In this document: piece by piece, positions 33,133 to 42,118 of the stretch
How the letters are laid out: the number at the start of each line of letters is the position of its first letter
How positions within the stretch are numbered: position 1 is the first letter of the stretch
NCBI RefSeq assembly: GCF_001442535.1
Contig: NZ_CP013141.1
Span: 2,954,434-3,018,433, forward strand
Source of the DNA: Lysobacter antibioticus
GTDB taxonomy: Bacteria; Pseudomonadota; Gammaproteobacteria; Xanthomonadales; Xanthomonadaceae
Direction: 5' to 3'
DNA length: 64,000 bases
Notes under the pieces: model-generated
Seen by the model: only the letters and a program-made list of their open reading frames with translations
Databases searched by the model: none
Told to the model about the DNA's origin: nothing
Program-made: the position numbers and the translations under genes

Positions 33133-33705
33133 TTAAGGCGTCGGACCTGCGGCTTGCGCGACCGCCGCCGTCGAGACCGACGAGGGCGCCGCATCCGCGG
33201 AGGGCGATTCGGCCGGGGCCGCCTCGCTCTTGGTCTTGGCGTGATGGCCAGCCTTCGACTCCGGCTCGGGCAGCGCCGCGGCGGGGCCCGGCGCCGGCGC
33301 GGCGACGGCCGAGCGGACCACGATCTTGTCGCCTTCGCGGGCGACGACCACGCCTTGCGCGGCATACGCGGAATTCAGCTGCGAGACCGCGTCGGGCAGG
33401 CTGGTGGTGTGGATCAGCGACACCGCCTGATGCAGGGTGAAGTCCGAATAATGCTGGTAATCCAGGGTCATATTCGAATCCGTCGCCCAGCGCGTCAGCA
33501 TGTTCTTCAACGTGCCGTCCATCGGCGACGGATAGAACACGTAGGACTGGTGCAGCGGAATTTCGCTCGGTGCCTCGGAATACCGGTTGACCGGCTTCCA
33601 GCGGCCGCCGAAATCCGGCGCGGGTCGAGTGGCGCAGCCCGCCAGCGCAATCGCCAGCAAAATCGCGACCCACAAACGAGGGCTGGTTGCAGTTGTATGT
33701 CTCAC
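33133..33705 (-). CDS. virB7: VirB7 lipoprotein with N0 domain
   Basis: 190 aa. Lipobox LAGC at ~21-24 (IALAGCATRPAPDFGGRW). The segment after the lipid anchor (RPAPDFGGRWKPVNRYSEAP) contains the VirB9-binding stretch. Residues ~45-125 are an N0/STN-like domain (TLKNMLTRWATDSNMTLDY, SLPDAVSQLNSAYAAQGV, GDKIVVRS), which is the hallmark of the Xanthomonadaceae VirB7 that forms an extra outer ring. An Ala/Ser/Pro-rich tail of ~60 residues follows, longer than in the X. citri protein as I remember it. First gene of the virB operon. Confidence 0.92.
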   Translation of the reverse strand: MRHTTATSPRLWVAILLAIALAGCATRPAPDFGGRWKPVNRYSEAPSEIPLHQSYVFYPSPMDGTLKNMLTRWATDSNMTLDYQHYSDFTLHQAVSLIHTTSLPDAVSQLNSAYAAQGVVVAREGDKIVVRSAVAAPAPGPAAALPEPESKAGHHAKTKSEAAPAESPSADAAPSSVSTAAVAQAAGPTP

Positions 33706-33978
33706 GCTTTCCCCGGCTTTATTTGATTGAACTGACGCACGAAATCGCCGCTGAGGCCGCCAGCCACGCCTGGACTCGCCAGTGCGTCGCGACTGGCCCC
33801 GCCGCGGTCATTGTTGGTAACGGATTTGTCGGACCGAAGCCGGCCAAAATGAGACGGCTGACACCTTTGCAGCGGCAGTGCGTAACACGCCTGCCCTTTC
33901 TGCACCGGGTCGCGAAAGTAAGGCCGCGCGAGTCGCGCGACGCGTAATCATCGTTCTGTCCATGAACTCCCCTACAGC

Positions 33979-33991
33979 ACGGTAGTACCGT
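33979..33991. promoter_or_regulatory. Palindrome in the virB upstream region
   Basis: ACGGTA-G-TACCGT, perfect 6-bp arms. It lies about 20 bp downstream of the promoter-like -10, a position suited to repression. No regulator can be named from sequence. Confidence 0.35.
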
Positions 33992-34011
33992 TAAACGCGT
34001 GTCTGACGACA

Positions 34012-34040
34012 CTCGTAGACGAAGATTAGACCGAAGTCAA
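34012..34040 (-). promoter_or_regulatory. Candidate promoter of the virB operon
   Basis: On the minus strand TTGACT, 17-bp spacer, TACGAG. The -35 matches 5/6 and the -10 only 3/6. The predicted leader to virB7 is about 300 nt, so a second promoter nearer the gene is possible. Confidence 0.35.
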
Positions 34041-34089
34041 AGCTTTCGGCAAGTGGGTCGACGAAAAAAGTGCAATCTAGAGTTGCGAC

Positions 34090-35238
34090 TCAAAGTTTGG
34101 CCAGGCGTTCGATCGCCGCGTCCAGGGTCGCTTCGTTCTTGGCGAAGCACAGGCGCGCCAATCGTTGGCCGGCCGGCGGCGACTCGTAGAACGGCGACAG
34201 CGGAATCGCCGCGACGCCCTTCTCTATCGTCAGCCAACGGCAGAAGGCCGCGTCGTCGAGGTCGCTGATCGCCGAGTAGTCGACCAGTTGGAAGTAGCCG
34301 CCCGGTACCGGCAGGGGCTTCAGGCGCGTGGTCGAAAGTTGCTCGCGAAACCGATCCCGCTTGGCCTGGTAGAACTCGCCGAGGCCCAGGTAGTGCTCAG
34401 GCTCGGCCTCGATCATCTCGGCGAAAGCCCACTGCGCCGGGGCGAAGCTGCAGAAGCTGTTGTACTGATGGACCTTGCGCAATTCGGCCGACAACGCCGG
34501 CGGCGCGATGCAGTAGCCGATCTTCCAGCCGGTGCAGTGGTAGGTCTTGCCGAAGCTCGACACCACGAAGGCGCGCGCGCGCAACTCCGGGTAGCGCAGG
34601 ATCGACTCGTGGCGCAGCCCGTCGAACACGATGTGCTCGTAGACCTCATCCGACAACAGCCAGATATCGTGGTCGCGCAGCAACTCGCTCAGGCGCGCGA
34701 TGTCGCTCGCGCCGAACATGGCCCCGGACGGGTTGTGGGGCGAGTTGATCATCAACAGCCGGGTCTTGGGGGTGATCGCGGCGCGCACCCGGTCCCAGTC
34801 GACGGCGAAGGTCTGCGGGTCGAGCGGGACATGCACGGCGCGGCCGCCGGCCAGATCGATGGCCGGCTCGTAGCTGTCGTAGCAGGGGTCGAGCACGATC
34901 ACCTCTTCGCCCGGGCGGACCACCGCCTGGACCGCATCGAAGATCGCCTCGCTCGCGCCGGACACCACGGTGACCTCGCTGTCGGCATCGGGCCGATGGC
35001 CGTAGCAACGCTCGGTCTTGGCGGCGATGGCCTGGCGCAGGGCCGGGATGCCGGTCATCGGCGCGTATTGGTTCTTGCCGTCCTTCATCGCCCGCGCCAA
35101 CGACTCGACCAGCCTCCCCGGCACATCGAAGTCGGGAAAGCCCTGACCCAGATTGACCGCCTGATGCTCGAGGGCGAGCTGCGACATCACGGTGAAGATG
35201 GTGGTGCCGACTTTCGGCAGCTTGGTTTCGAGCGTCAT
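34090..35238 (-). CDS. PLP-dependent aminotransferase (methionine/glutamine transaminase, YbdL-like)
   Basis: 382 aa, fold type I. LLMINSPHNPSGAMF, WLLSDEVYEHIVFDG and the Schiff-base lysine in SFGKTYHCTGWKIGY are characteristic. The N-terminus VMSQLALEHQAVNLGQGFPDFD is that of YbdL/kynurenine-glutamine transaminases, which act on Met, Gln and aromatic amino acids. The omega-amidase at 6775-7572, its natural partner in 2-oxo acid amide clearance, is encoded on the far side of the T4SS locus on the same strand; this raises the possibility that the T4SS cluster was inserted between the two, but it could be chance. Confidence 0.85.
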   Translation of the reverse strand: MTLETKLPKVGTTIFTVMSQLALEHQAVNLGQGFPDFDVPGRLVESLARAMKDGKNQYAPMTGIPALRQAIAAKTERCYGHRPDADSEVTVVSGASEAIFDAVQAVVRPGEEVIVLDPCYDSYEPAIDLAGGRAVHVPLDPQTFAVDWDRVRAAITPKTRLLMINSPHNPSGAMFGASDIARLSELLRDHDIWLLSDEVYEHIVFDGLRHESILRYPELRARAFVVSSFGKTYHCTGWKIGYCIAPPALSAELRKVHQYNSFCSFAPAQWAFAEMIEAEPEHYLGLGEFYQAKRDRFREQLSTTRLKPLPVPGGYFQLVDYSAISDLDDAAFCRWLTIEKGVAAIPLSPFYESPPAGQRLARLCFAKNEATLDAAIERLAKL

Positions 35239-35413
35239 GGGCGGGGACGAATCGCGTACGGGGCATCGAGTGTAACGGCGCGGTGTTGCAGGCCGTTAGA
35301 TCGCATCCGGCGGCAAGCCGTCCGAGTCGACATATCGATATGCGCCCGACGCATTGGACAGCCGCCGATCAACGGGCATTGCGCTGTCCGCCCCGGGTCG
35401 GGACACTGGCGCC

Positions 35414-35887
35414 ATGCGCGAACTACAAGTCGTCAATGCAGCCGAACTGGCGGTCGCTTATGCCGCCGCGGACTATGCGGTGGCCCTGGACGGAGACGCG
35501 CTGCCCTTGCGGGTCGGCCGCCCGGCCGGGGACCTCGAAGCGTACTGGCCGGCGACACACTATATGTTCGTGACTGCCTGGAACCCGGCCTCCGAACCGC
35601 ATTCCGACAGCGCCAACCGCGCCGCCGACGAGCGACTGGTGGCGCGCCTGGATGCCGCCGGGGTGCAACGCCATGCCGCCTGGGCCGAAGACACCGCCGG
35701 CGAATGGCGCGAGCCGGGCTGGCTGCTGGCCGACCTCGACGAAAGCCTCGCCCATGCCCTGGCCCGCGACTTCGGCCAGGCCGGGGTGCTCGCCTGGCGC
35801 CGTGGCGAGCCGGTGCGCTTGCGCATGCTGATCGCGCGCCCGGCCAATGCCGAGCGCTCGGAATACACCGACTGGCTCGGCGATTGA
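35414..35887 (+). CDS. DUF3293 protein
   Basis: 157 aa from ATG 35414; a frame extension upstream crosses the divergent promoter region. FVTAWNPASEPHSDSANRAADERL is the DUF3293 signature. Cytoplasmic, function unknown. Precedes the ccm operon on the same strand, with a 112-bp gap. Confidence 0.8.
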   Translation: MRELQVVNAAELAVAYAAADYAVALDGDALPLRVGRPAGDLEAYWPATHYMFVTAWNPASEPHSDSANRAADERLVARLDAAGVQRHAAWAEDTAGEWREPGWLLADLDESLAHALARDFGQAGVLAWRRGEPVRLRMLIARPANAERSEYTDWLGD

Positions 35888-35999
35888 GCCAGGCGCGATC
35901 CGGGCCGGCGCGACCGCCCTCGCCCGCTCATGGGGGATTTGCGGCGGACTCGCATAAAATGCGCGCTCCGCGGCCCGACCGGGCGCCCGCACCCGACCG

Positions 36000-36644
36000 A
36001 TGACCCCACACGAACGTACCGCCCCGCCGCTGTTGCAAGCCCGCGGACTGCGCTTTGCGCGCAACGACGAACCCGTGTTCGGGCCGCTCGACTTCGCAGT
36101 CGACGCCGGCGAGGCCTTGCTGGTGCAGGGCGACAACGGCGCCGGCAAGACCACCCTGCTGCGGGTGCTGGCCGGCCTGTTGCGGGCCGACGAGGGCGAG
36201 ATCGAACTCGACGGCGAACCGTCCGACCCGGCGCGCCGCGCCCGCGCGATCGCTTACCTCGGCCATCTGCCCGGACTGAAGGCCGACCTCAGCGCGATGG
36301 AGAACCTCGACTTCCTGTGCGGCCTGCAGGGGCGCCGGCGCGGTCAGCTGCCCGAGAACGCCCTGGCCATCGTCGGCCTGGCCGGCTACGAGGATGCCCT
36401 CGCCCGCCAGCTTTCGGCCGGACAGAAGAAACGCCTGTCGCTGGCCCGCCTGTGGATGGCGCCGGCGCCGCTGTGGCTGCTCGACGAGCCCTACGCCAAT
36501 CTCGACCTGGAAGGTATCGAACTGGTCAATCGCATGGTCCAGGCCCACCTGCGCGAGGGCGGCGCCGCCCTGGTCACCACCCACGGCGCTTATGCCGCGC
36601 CGCCGGTGCGCACTCGCATGCTGGTCATGGAGAAGGCGGCATGA
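36000..36644 (+). CDS. ccmA: CcmA, ATP-binding subunit of the cytochrome c maturation ABC transporter
   Basis: 214 aa. Walker [20 protein letters not shown], signature [15 protein letters not shown], Walker [16 protein letters not shown]. With CcmB, CcmC and CcmD it drives release of holo-CcmE. The stop overlaps the ccmB start (ATGA, 36641-36644). Confidence 0.95.
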   Translation: MTPHERTAPPLLQARGLRFARNDEPVFGPLDFAVDAGEALLVQGDNGAGKTTLLRVLAGLLRADEGEIELDGEPSDPARRARAIAYLGHLPGLKADLSAMENLDFLCGLQGRRRGQLPENALAIVGLAGYEDALARQLSAGQKKRLSLARLWMAPAPLWLLDEPYANLDLEGIELVNRMVQAHLREGGAALVTTHGAYAAPPVRTRMLVMEKAA

Positions 36645-37357
36645 GCGCGCGTCAACGCAATCCCAGCCTGGCCGCCGCCACGCCCGGCCTGATCGGCTCG
36701 GCCCGCGCCCTGATGGCGCGCGACCTGCGCCTGCTGTGGCGCCGCCGCGGCGACGCGCTGCAGCCGGCGCTGTTCGCCTTGCTGGTGGTGGTGCTGTTCG
36801 CTCTGGCCCTGGGCGGCGAGAAGCAGGCCCTGTCGAAGGTATCCGGCGGCGTGCTGTGGCTGTCGGCGCTGCTGGCCGGCCTGCTCGCCCTGGACACCTT
36901 GTTCCGCGGCGACGCCGAGGACGGCTCGCTGGAGCAATGGATGCTGGCGCCGGTGCCGCTGGGCTGGCTGGTCGCGGTGCGCACCTTCATGCACTGGGCC
37001 ACCACCGCCCTGCCACTGCTGGTCGCCACCCCCTTCCTCGCCGAGCTGCTGTACCTGCCGCGCGAGCAATTGCCGGTGCTGCTGGCCTCGCTGGCGTTGG
37101 GCACGCCGCTGCTGAGTCTGCTCGGCGCGGTGGTGGCCGCACTGACGGTCGGGATGCGGCGCTCTGGTATCCTTGTGGCCTTGTTGGCGCTGCCGCTGTA
37201 TGTCCCGGTGCTAGTGTTCGGGGCGGGCAGTGTGGCTCGCTCGGCCCAGGGATTGGACCCGCTAGGCGCGTTGCTGTTGCTGGCCGCCGGCCTGGTGGTC
37301 GCCCTGTTGCTGGCGCCGCTGGCGGCCGCCGCGGCGATCCGCATCGCATTGAACTGA
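36641..37357 (+). CDS. ccmB: CcmB, membrane subunit of the cytochrome c maturation transporter
   Basis: 238 aa from ATG 36641, overlapping the ccmA stop. About six hydrophobic helices ([54 protein letters not shown]). The motif [13 protein letters not shown] is typical for CcmB. Confidence 0.95.
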   Translation: MSARQRNPSLAAATPGLIGSARALMARDLRLLWRRRGDALQPALFALLVVVLFALALGGEKQALSKVSGGVLWLSALLAGLLALDTLFRGDAEDGSLEQWMLAPVPLGWLVAVRTFMHWATTALPLLVATPFLAELLYLPREQLPVLLASLALGTPLLSLLGAVVAALTVGMRRSGILVALLALPLYVPVLVFGAGSVARSAQGLDPLGALLLLAAGLVVALLLAPLAAAAAIRIALN

Positions 37358-37454
37358 TCGCACCGAACAGATCCTGCGCGGCCGCCGCTTGGCCGCGTCC
37401 CACCGCTCCAGGCCGCTCGCGACCCAGACACCCAGACCCCGAACGAACCACTGA

Positions 37455-38216
37455 ATGAATCCCCTCGTCCGCTGGTTCCACACACTCGGCTCGCCGCCCT
37501 ACTTCGACCGCTTCGCCGCGCGCTGGGCGCCGTGGGGCTACGGCCTGGGCTTGCTGGTCATGGCCTGGGGCCTGTACTCGGCCCTGTTCCTGGTGCCGGC
37601 CGACTACCAGCAGAAGGACAGCTTCCGCATCCTCTACATCCACGTGCCCAGCGCCTGGATGAGCATGGCGGTGTTCGCCCTGATGGCGTTCTATGCCGCC
37701 ATCGCCCTGATCTGGCGGATCAAGCTGTGCGAGATCCTGGCCATGGCCTGCGCGCCGATCGGCGCCGGCTTCACCATCATCACGCTTGCGACCGGCTCGA
37801 TCTGGGGCAAGCCGATGTGGGGCACCTGGTGGGACTGGGACCCGCGCCTGACCACCGAGCTGATCCTGCTGTTCCTGTACCTCGGCGTGATCGGCCTGTA
37901 CAACGCCATCGACGATCGCCGTGCCGCGGCGCGCGCCGCGGCCTTGCTGGCGATCGTGGGCGTCGCCCTGCTGCCGGTGATCCGTTACTCGGTGGTGTGG
38001 TGGAACTCGCTGCACCAAGGCCAGACCATCAGCCTGCTCGGCAAGTCGAGCATGGACGCGAGCATGATGGCGCCGCTGATCTGGATGATCGTCGGCACCA
38101 AGCTGTGGTTCATCGGCGCCCTGCTGACGCGGGCGCGCGCCGACAATCTGCGTCGCGAACAGGGCAAGGCCTGGGTCGCCGAACTCGCAGGTGCCAACAG
38201 CGAGGGCCGTCGATAA
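37455..38216 (+). CDS. ccmC: CcmC, heme delivery to CcmE
   Basis: 253 aa with six membrane helices and the heme-handling tryptophan-rich motif WGTWWDWDPRLTTELILLF. Conserved periplasmic His residues flank it (YIHVPSAWMS and NSLHQG). It follows ccmB after 97 bp. Its stop overlaps the ccmD start by one base (TAATG). Confidence 0.95.
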   Translation: MNPLVRWFHTLGSPPYFDRFAARWAPWGYGLGLLVMAWGLYSALFLVPADYQQKDSFRILYIHVPSAWMSMAVFALMAFYAAIALIWRIKLCEILAMACAPIGAGFTIITLATGSIWGKPMWGTWWDWDPRLTTELILLFLYLGVIGLYNAIDDRRAAARAAALLAIVGVALLPVIRYSVVWWNSLHQGQTISLLGKSSMDASMMAPLIWMIVGTKLWFIGALLTRARADNLRREQGKAWVAELAGANSEGRR

Positions 38217-38380
38217 TGGAATACCAGGAATACATCATCGCCGCGTATGCGGTTTTCGCCATCGTGCTGGGCTGGGACTTCGTCGCCGGCCGCCTGCAGG
38301 TCCGCCGCGAGTTGCGCCTGGCGCGCGCGCGCGCGGCCCGCAGCGCAGCGCGCAGCCAGACAAGTGAATTGAGCCGATGA
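38216..38380 (+). CDS. ccmD: CcmD, small membrane protein of the heme-release complex
   Basis: 54 aa. One membrane helix ([18 protein letters not shown]) followed by a strongly basic Arg/Ala tail, the usual CcmD layout. Overlaps ccmC (TAATG) and ccmE (ATGA, 38377-38380). Confidence 0.92.
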   Translation: MEYQEYIIAAYAVFAIVLGWDFVAGRLQVRRELRLARARAARSAARSQTSELSR

Positions 38381-38844
38381 ACCCCACTCGCCGTCGTCGC
38401 CTGCTCTGGGTGGTCGGACTGGTCGCCGCCGCCGGCGTCGCGACCGCCTTGGTCGCCACCGCTTTACAGCGCAATGTCGCCTACCTGTACACGCCGAGCG
38501 AGATCCTGCGCGGCGAAGCCAGCGAGCGTGCGCGTTTCCGCCTCGGCGGCATGGTCGCGGCCGGCTCGTTCAAACGCACCCAGGGCACTTTGGACTCGCA
38601 GTTCCGCGTCACCGACGGCGACGCCGAATTGGCCGTGGCTTACACCGGCATCCTGCCCGACCTGTTCCGCGAGAAGCAGGCGGTGGTCGCGACCGGCCGC
38701 ATGCAGGGCGACACCTTCGTCGCCGAGGAAATCCTCGCCAAGCACGACGAGACCTACATGCCGAAGGAAGTCGCCGACAAGATGGGCGCGGCGCACAAGA
38801 AGCACGACGTCGCCGCCCCCGGCGGCGCGGAGCCGGCGCGTTGA
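38377..38844 (+). CDS. ccmE: CcmE, periplasmic heme chaperone
   Basis: 155 aa. N-terminal membrane anchor ([23 protein letters not shown]), an OB-fold domain ([19 protein letters not shown]) and the heme-binding [11 protein letters not shown] with the covalently modified His. It receives heme from CcmC and gives it to CcmF. Confidence 0.95.
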   Translation: MNPTRRRRLLWVVGLVAAAGVATALVATALQRNVAYLYTPSEILRGEASERARFRLGGMVAAGSFKRTQGTLDSQFRVTDGDAELAVAYTGILPDLFREKQAVVATGRMQGDTFVAEEILAKHDETYMPKEVADKMGAAHKKHDVAAPGGAEPAR

Positions 38845-38872
38845 TCGCAGTGACCGTGGCGGTAGCGAGAGC

Positions 38873-38993
38873 AAATCCCCCCTGCCCCCCTCAAACAAAG
38901 GGGGGAACGGCTTGGGCGAGTTCTCGAGAATCTGCCCGCTGTGCTAGCTCCGCTGGTCTTCCCCCTTTGTTTGAGGGGGGCCGAGGGGGATTT
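38873..38993. repeat. Long inverted repeat between ccmE and ccmF
   Basis: A 35-bp left arm (38873-38907, starting AAATCCCCCCTGCCCCCCTC) and a 35-bp right arm (38959-38993, ending GAGGGGGATTT) are nearly perfect complements, separated by 51 bp. They form the only intergenic break of the otherwise overlapping ccmCDE-FGHI genes. It is similar in kind to C/G-run repeats scattered in Lysobacter genomes. Confidence 0.75.
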
Positions 38994-39039
38994 GCCGTTG
39001 CTGTTGCCCCATCCCTGATCCTCTCCAAGGGCGACTCCC

Positions 39040-41067
39040 ATGCTGCCTGAACTCGGCCAGATCGCCCTGATCCTCGCCCTGCTGATTTCCATCGTGCAGG
39101 CCAGCCTGCCGATGCTCGGCGCGCATCGCGGCATCGCGCCGTGGATGGCGATCGCGCGGCCGGCCGCGTACGCGCAGCTGATCCTGGTCGGCTTCGCCTT
39201 CGCGATCCTGACCGAAGCCTTCGTGACCCAGGACTTCTCGCTGCGCTACGTCGCCGAGAACAGCAATTCGCTGCTGCCGATGGCGTATCGCTATTCGGCG
39301 GTATGGGGCGCGCACGAAGGTTCGCTGCTGCTGTGGGCGCTGGTGCTGGCGCTGTGGACCGCCGCGGTCGCGCGTTTCTCCAAGGCCTTGCCGCCCGAGG
39401 TGATCTCGCGCGTGCTCGCGGTCATGGGCGTGATCAGCGTCGGCTTCCTCGCCTTCCTGATCTTCACCAGCAATCCGTTCGCGCGCCTGTTGCCGGCGGT
39501 CGCCGAAGGCCGCGATCTCAATCCGCTGCTGCAGGACCCGGGCCTGATCATCCATCCGCCGATGCTGTACATCGGCTACGTCGGCTTCTCGGTGCCGTTC
39601 GCCTTCGCCATCGCCGCCTTGCTCGACGGCAAAGTCGACGCGCGCTGGCTGCGCTGGACGCGGCCGTGGACCAACATCGCCTGGGCCTTCCTCACCCTCG
39701 GCATCGCCCTGGGCTCGTGGTGGGCGTATTACGAACTCGGCTGGGGTGGCTGGTGGTTCTGGGACCCGGTCGAGAACGCCAGCTTCATGCCCTGGCTCGC
39801 CGGCGCCGCCCTGCTGCATTCGCAGGCGGTCACCGAAAAACGCGGCAGTTTCCGCGGCTGGACCCTGTTGCTGGCCATCGCTGCGTTCTCGCTGTCGCTG
39901 CTCGGCACCTTCCTGGTCCGCTCCGGCGTGCTGACCAGCGTGCACACGTTCGCCGCCGATCCCTCGCGCGGCCTGTTCGTGCTGATCTTCCTCGGCATCG
40001 TCATCGGCGGCTCGCTGCTGCTGTACGCCTTGCGCGTGCCGTCCGGCGACGACGACGGCGGCAAGCCGTTCGAGCTCAGTTCGCGCGAGACCTTGTTGCT
40101 CGCCAACAACCTGCTGCTCGCCACCGCCTGCGCGATGGTCCTGCTGGGCACCTTGTATCCGTTGCTGGCCGATGCCCTGGAGCTCGGCAAGATCTCGGTC
40201 GGCCCGCCGTACTTCTCGCTGATGTTCGTGCTGCTGATGGCGCCGCTGGTGCTGTTGCTGCCGTTCGGCCCGCTGTTCCGCTGGCAGCGCGAGCAACCCT
40301 CGCGCCCCCTGGCGATGCTGGTGCCCTGGGCCGGTCTCGCCCTCGGCGCGGCCATCGCGGCCTATTTCCTCGCGCCGCAGGGGCCGTGGAAAGTCGCCGC
40401 CGGCGTCGGCGGCGCGGTGTGGGTCGCGGCCGGCACTCTTCGCTTCGTGTGGACGCGCGTGCGCGGCAACGGCACCCGCTACACCGCCGAAATGCTCGGC
40501 ATGACCCTGGCCCATCTCGGCGTCGCCGTGTTCCTGGTCGGCGCGCTGTTGGTCGAAGGTCTCAGCGTGCAGCGCGAAGTCGCGCTCGCGCCGGGCAAGA
40601 GCCTGGACCTCGGCCGCTACGCGTTCCGCTTCGACAGCGTCGCCCATCGCGTCGGACCCAACTACGAAGCCGACTACGGCACCGTGACCGTGTTCGACGG
40701 CGACGAAGTGCTCGCGGTCATGCATCCGGAAAAGCGCGCCTACGCCAGCGGCGGCCAGGTCATGACCGAAGCGGCGATCGAGCGCGGCATCACCCGCGAT
40801 CTGTATGTCGCCCTCGGCGAATCGCTGGGCGACGGCGCCTGGGCCGTACGCGTGCATATCAAACCGTTCGTGCGCTGGGTCTGGCTGGGCGCTTTGCTGA
40901 TGATGCTCGGCGGTTTCGTCGCAGCGGCCGACCGGCGTTTCCGCGTCAAGGCCGACGCGCGCGAGGCCGATGTGCGCGAGCCCGGCGAACGCTCGCCCGA
41001 GCCGCGTCCGGCGGTGTCGACTGCGAGCGCTGTGGTCGCAGGATCCATTGCAGGAGAACAGGCATGA
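39040..41067 (+). CDS. ccmF: CcmF, heme lyase membrane subunit
   Basis: 675 aa with about 15 hydrophobic helices and the WWD motif WGGWWFWDPVENASFMPWL. Conserved His residues in HEGSLLLWAL and IIHPPMLYIGYVGF. It attaches heme to apocytochrome together with CcmH. Overlaps ccmG by 4 bp. Confidence 0.95.
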   Translation: MLPELGQIALILALLISIVQASLPMLGAHRGIAPWMAIARPAAYAQLILVGFAFAILTEAFVTQDFSLRYVAENSNSLLPMAYRYSAVWGAHEGSLLLWALVLALWTAAVARFSKALPPEVISRVLAVMGVISVGFLAFLIFTSNPFARLLPAVAEGRDLNPLLQDPGLIIHPPMLYIGYVGFSVPFAFAIAALLDGKVDARWLRWTRPWTNIAWAFLTLGIALGSWWAYYELGWGGWWFWDPVENASFMPWLAGAALLHSQAVTEKRGSFRGWTLLLAIAAFSLSLLGTFLVRSGVLTSVHTFAADPSRGLFVLIFLGIVIGGSLLLYALRVPSGDDDGGKPFELSSRETLLLANNLLLATACAMVLLGTLYPLLADALELGKISVGPPYFSLMFVLLMAPLVLLLPFGPLFRWQREQPSRPLAMLVPWAGLALGAAIAAYFLAPQGPWKVAAGVGGAVWVAAGTLRFVWTRVRGNGTRYTAEMLGMTLAHLGVAVFLVGALLVEGLSVQREVALAPGKSLDLGRYAFRFDSVAHRVGPNYEADYGTVTVFDGDEVLAVMHPEKRAYASGGQVMTEAAIERGITRDLYVALGESLGDGAWAVRVHIKPFVRWVWLGALLMMLGGFVAAADRRFRVKADAREADVREPGERSPEPRPAVSTASAVVAGSIAGEQA

Positions 41068-41630
41068 ATACCCCCACCCCGCGCGGCAACAACAGCCGCT
41101 GGTTGCCGTTGGCGGTATTCGCTGCGTTGGCCGTGCTGCTCGCCGCCGGCGTCTGGCTGAGCCGCAAGCCGAACCGCGAGGCGCTGCCGTCACCGTTGAT
41201 CGGCAAGCCGGCACCGGCGTTCTCACTGCCGGTGCTGCACGAGGCCGGGCGCCTGCTCTCGTCCGACGATCTGCGCGGCGAGCCCTACCTGCTCAACGTC
41301 TGGGGCAGTTGGTGCCCGGCCTGCCGCGACGAACATCCGGTGCTGACCCGTTTCGCCGAGACCAAGCGCGTGCGCGTGATCGGCTTCAACTGGAAGGACG
41401 AACACGCCGACGCGCTGCGTTGGCTCGAACAGTTCGGCAACCCCTACTGGGTCGTGGTCACCGACTTCGAAGGCAAGTCGGCGATCGACTGGGGCATCTA
41501 CGGCGCGCCGGAAACCTTCCTGGTCGACGGCAAGGGCATCGTGCGCTGGAAGTTCGTGGGCCCGCTGACCGACGCGACTATCCGCGACGAATTGCTGCCG
41601 AAGTTGGCGGAAGTCGAGAAGGCGCGATGA
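41064..41630 (+). CDS. ccmG: CcmG/DsbE thiol:disulfide oxidoreductase
   Basis: 188 aa from ATG 41064, a membrane-anchored thioredoxin-fold protein. Helix WLPLAVFAALAVLLAAGVWL, active site WGSWCPACRDEH, and the CcmG-type insertion FNWKDEHADALRWLEQFGNPY. It keeps the apocytochrome CxxCH cysteines reduced. Confidence 0.93.
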   Translation: MNTPTPRGNNSRWLPLAVFAALAVLLAAGVWLSRKPNREALPSPLIGKPAPAFSLPVLHEAGRLLSSDDLRGEPYLLNVWGSWCPACRDEHPVLTRFAETKRVRVIGFNWKDEHADALRWLEQFGNPYWVVVTDFEGKSAIDWGIYGAPETFLVDGKGIVRWKFVGPLTDATIRDELLPKLAEVEKAR

Positions 41631-42118
41631 ACGGCTGCGGGAAGAACTCGCCGCGCCGCGCCGCAACCAGGCTGCTGCGGCCGCTTTTGTTCGCACTGCT
41701 GCTCCCCCTGGCCCTCGCCGCGCCGCTCGCTGCGCAGCCGGCCAGCGACCCGGTGCCGTTGAGCTTCAACGACAGCGGCGAAGAACGGCGCTTCCACGCC
41801 CTCGTCGCCGAGCTGCGCTGCGTGATGTGCCAAAACCAGTCGCTGGCCGATTCCAACGCCCAGATCGCCCAGGACCTGCGCCGCGAGGTGTTGGAATTGA
41901 TGCGCCAAGGCAAGGACGACACCGAGATCAAGGACTTCCTGGTCGCGCGTTACGGCGAGTTCGTGCTCTACCGGCCGCAGGTCGAATCCAAGACCTGGCT
42001 GCTGTGGTTCGGCCCGGCCCTGGTGCTGCTGGCCGGCGGCTTCGTGGTGGCGCGCATCGTGCGCCAGCGCAGCGCCGCATCGACTCCGGCACCGGCCGAC
42101 GACGAGCAAGAGTGGTGA
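41627..42118 (+). CDS. ccmH: CcmH, reductant of the heme lyase complex
   Basis: 163 aa from ATG 41627. Signal peptide, then the LRCVMCQNQSLADSNAQIAQDLR motif with the active CxxC, and a C-terminal membrane helix (WLLWFGPALVLLAGGFVVARIV). Overlaps ccmG (ATGA) and ccmI (TGATG). Confidence 0.94.
   Translation: MNGCGKNSPRRAATRLLRPLLFALLLPLALAAPLAAQPASDPVPLSFNDSGEERRFHALVAELRCVMCQNQSLADSNAQIAQDLRREVLELMRQGKDDTEIKDFLVARYGEFVLYRPQVESKTWLLWFGPALVLLAGGFVVARIVRQRSAASTPAPADDEQEW

Larger units (their letters stand above)
33706..34089. other. Intergenic region upstream of the virB operon (384 bp)
   Basis: It lies before virB7 and past the stop of the aminotransferase gene, both minus strand. It contains a promoter-like pair (34012-34040) and a short palindrome ACGGTAGTACCGT at 33979-33991. 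GC content is lower than in the flanking genes. No gene seen. Confidence 0.6.

Noticed and set aside
38944..41226. 760-codon open frame opposite ccmF
   Set aside because: Low-complexity Gln/His/Arg-rich translation opposite a conserved membrane protein; shadow.
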